From: Planctomycetota bacterium
GTDB lineage: Bacteria; Planctomycetota; Planctomycetia; Gemmatales; Gemmataceae
DNA length: 32,498 nt
Direction: 5' to 3'
Assembly (NCBI GenBank): GCA_016873095.1
Contig: VGYC01000074.1
Location: forward strand, 1-32,498
Shown here: positions 30,892 through 32,498 of the stretch, in pieces
Numbering within the stretch: position 1 is the stretch's first letter
How the letters are laid out: each line of letters opens with the position of its first letter
Program-made: the position numbers and the translations under genes
Notes under the pieces: generated by a model
What the model saw: the letters and a program-made list of their open reading frames with translations, nothing else
Told to the model about the DNA's origin: nothing
Databases searched by the model: none

Positions 30892-32358
30892 TCAGTGATA
30901 TTTCCCAGACGGGTTGTCTACAACTTCGAACCTCTGCGTCACTGATCGGCCGGCCGTCAGATCGGTCACTTCCATGGTCCAGACGCCAAGCGGATCGTTG
31001 AGCGCGGGCAAAAGGTCGAAAACATAGTTGCCGTTGCTGGCACAGCCGTATCGACTATACTCCGTCTTCTTGCCACCGGGATTCTTGATGACAACACGCA
31101 AGGGTTGAAGCCCACGAACCGTGTCACGCCGGGCATCGACAAGCCGGATGCGCAATGCATATCGGTGATTCCGCATCATGCGCTTCGGCGCTGCCACCGT
31201 GACCCGCGCGATCTCCGCGGGACCGAGGGCCACGATAGTCCCGCCCAATTCCCCCAATTCGACGGGGACAGTAAGCACCTCGGCGGTTTGCTTCAGATCC
31301 AGGCGTTCTTGCTTTACAAGGTCGTAGGCGACCGGCGTCTCCTTGCCCCGACGAACATGAATGGTCACGGTTTGCGACTCCAGCTTCTCCATGATTCCCT
31401 TGAATGGGCCGGTGCGCTCATCATGGGTCCGCTTGTCATTGAACACTACCAGATAGCGCACGCCATGCTTCTCCAGGACGTTGATGAGCACATCGTGGCG
31501 ATCGCACCACACGTCGGGTTCAACCTTGCCTTTGAGTTCCTTGCGCAGCCGGGCGGCATGGGATTCCATGATTAGCTGATCCTGCCGGGCGGTGACTCCT
31601 TTCACCGCGGTCATCTCCGACTTGCCGGGAATGATGTGGTCGTCCTGGCCGGCGCCGAGGTAGATCTTGCCCGTGGCGATGGCGTTGGCGCTGACCTTCT
31701 GTCGATACGTGAAGTCAAAGTCGAAGCGCATGGCTTCGGAAAGGCTTGGTCCCAGATACTGATCCGCGATCACCATCCCCCCGCGCTTCTGGAACGCCAG
31801 CACTTGCTCGTACACCGTCTTGGTCAGCACGTCGCACTTGGGCAAGACCAAGACATCGTAGGCGTCTAGCCCGTAACGCTCGATGGTCTCGTCGAAGACC
31901 ACGTCGGCGTTGAGATGGGCCATGGCGAGGACCGTATAGAAGTGGTACGGCTGGTAGTTGGGATAGCCCAACAGTCCCGGCGACTTGTTGTAGAGTCGCG
32001 ATGCTTCGGAACTGAGGACGGCGATGCGGCGCGGTGCAACTTCCAGTTGCCGGATCATCGGCCCGTACGGCTCGAACACCTTGGCGGCCAGAGTTCGCAG
32101 CGTTTCCAGCGTTGGCCGGCAGCCGCCGATGTCGTCGGGGAAATTCACCTGGTCGAAGGCATAGTAGCCGAGGATGCGCGGTGCTCGCGACACGTTGATC
32201 CAGGTGGTTTCGATCAAGCGGCCGGGACCCATCATCGCCCAGCCCTTGCAGTGCTTCTCGGTGAACACTTCGCCCGGATAGTTGAGAAGCGTAACGACCT
32301 GCAGCGGTTCTTGCCGGGCCGGCTTGCACACGGCCCGCAGCGTTTCGATGTACAGCAT
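30892..32358 (-). CDS. C-terminal part of a probable glycoside-hydrolase-like protein
   Basis: From ATG 32358 the frame encodes 488 residues. It contains a class-I-glutamine-amidotransferase/trimerisation-like alpha/beta domain (RRIAVLSSEASRLYN, HFYTVLAMAHLNADVVFDETI, DAYDVLVLPKCDVLT, FQKRGGMVIADQY; about residues 110-210). The C-terminal part is beta-rich (YALRIRLVDARRDTV, FDLLPALNDPLGVWTMEVTD). This layout resembles the middle and end of GH42-like beta-galactosidases. There is no signal peptide, no catalytic barrel and no Shine-Dalgarno sequence. The same frame continues upstream past a TGA (32395-32397) into protein-like sequence, so it may be the 3' part of a longer gene. Confidence 0.7.
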   Translation of the reverse strand: MLYIETLRAVCKPARQEPLQVVTLLNYPGEVFTEKHCKGWAMMGPGRLIETTWINVSRAPRILGYYAFDQVNFPDDIGGCRPTLETLRTLAAKVFEPYGPMIRQLEVAPRRIAVLSSEASRLYNKSPGLLGYPNYQPYHFYTVLAMAHLNADVVFDETIERYGLDAYDVLVLPKCDVLTKTVYEQVLAFQKRGGMVIADQYLGPSLSEAMRFDFDFTYRQKVSANAIATGKIYLGAGQDDHIIPGKSEMTAVKGVTARQDQLIMESHAARLRKELKGKVEPDVWCDRHDVLINVLEKHGVRYLVVFNDKRTHDERTGPFKGIMEKLESQTVTIHVRRGKETPVAYDLVKQERLDLKQTAEVLTVPVELGELGGTIVALGPAEIARVTVAAPKRMMRNHRYALRIRLVDARRDTVRGLQPLRVVIKNPGGKKTEYSRYGCASNGNYVFDLLPALNDPLGVWTMEVTDLTAGRSVTQRFEVVDNPSGKYH

Positions 32359-32394
32359 TAGCTTCGGGTCGGGGTTCGTGTCAGGGCGAAATCG

Positions 32395-32498
32395 TCAAAT
32401 TCTCTCCAGCTTGGCTGCGCCGGCCAGCGTTTCTGCGAGAAAATCTGCATTTAGGGCGGCGGCTTTGCGCTTGCGGGCGATGCTGTCTTTGCGCGGAT
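32395..32498 (-). CDS. Partial upstream frame ending in TGA, cut by window edge
   Basis: This is the last 33 codons of a frame that enters from the right edge of the window (KDSIARKRKAAALNADFLAE, then GAAKLERI) and ends in TGA. It is in the same frame as the 30892-32358 CDS, with only 12 codons and the TGA between this frame and ATG 32358. It is either the end of an independent gene or the N-terminal part of the same gene interrupted by a stop. Confidence 0.5.
   Translation of the reverse strand, partial: PRKDSIARKRKAAALNADFLAETLAGAAKLERI

Noticed and set aside
32395-32397. Selenocysteine codon (TGA)
   Set aside because: No SECIS-like hairpin was noticed directly after the TGA and the family is not a known selenoprotein; a mutation, error or normal stop is simpler.
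1-32498. tRNA, rRNA or known riboswitch
   Set aside because: No tRNA cloverleaf, rRNA signature or recognised riboswitch core was found on reading either strand, although a covariance search was not possible.

Overview
The window looks like chromosomal DNA of a planctomycete, most likely a Gemmata-type member of the order Gemmatales. This rests on high-GC coding sequence, two very large secreted cytochrome-c proteins of planctomycete-specific type (a PSCyt1/DUF1549/DUF1553 protein and a TIGR02604/TIGR02603-type 'membrane-bound dehydrogenase'), two Cys-rich proteins ending in a domain I recognise as TIGR03000, a GYF_2-domain protein, and many short palindromic intergenic repeats. No rRNA, tRNA, insertion sequence or CRISPR array was seen.

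Layout. 1-2640: a large serine recombinase and a gene-free stretch with repeats. 2648-4067: orphan parA and ybeY, each preceded by a promoter placed so close to the ATG that the mRNA would be leaderless. 4356-10599: a co-directional run of six genes: a BamD-like TPR lipoprotein, lptE, folP, cdaA, cdaR and proA. It joins outer-membrane biogenesis, folate synthesis and c-di-AMP signalling, and three of its gaps carry palindromic repeats. 10600-12700: a tandem pair of paralogous Cys-rich TIGR03000 genes, each with its own strong promoter, a conserved upstream box, a conserved leader and an intrinsic terminator. 12897-14555: a periplasmic HtrA-like protease and moaE. 14755-19212: a secreted SGNH hydrolase and the PSCyt1/DUF1549/LamG/DUF1553 cytochrome.

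19222-21529 holds a leucine-rich-repeat protein (minus strand) and a DUF433/DUF5615 toxin-antitoxin-like pair overlapping a cyclase-family hydrolase gene. The LRR and toxin-antitoxin part looks less GC-rich than its surroundings. 21536-26381: a vanadium-haloperoxidase-like PAP2 enzyme diverging from the large CXXCH dehydrogenase-like protein. 26508-28108: three small unknown genes (a beta-sandwich-like protein, a two-helix membrane protein with a zinc ribbon, and a small secreted protein). 28109-28705: a gene-free region with five 18-nt palindromes of one common design. 28706-29330: a GYF_2 membrane protein that appears frameshifted. 29337-32498 (minus strand): a small unknown ORF, a Rieske non-heme iron oxygenase, and the C-terminal part of a probable glycoside-hydrolase-like protein whose reading frame seems to be cut by an in-frame TGA.

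The most distinctive signal is the twin Cys-rich locus at 11048-12695. Two diverged paralogs keep almost the same promoter, upstream box and untranslated leader, which suggests shared regulation of small metal- or thiol-rich proteins. All functional statements come from reading the sequence; no database search was run.
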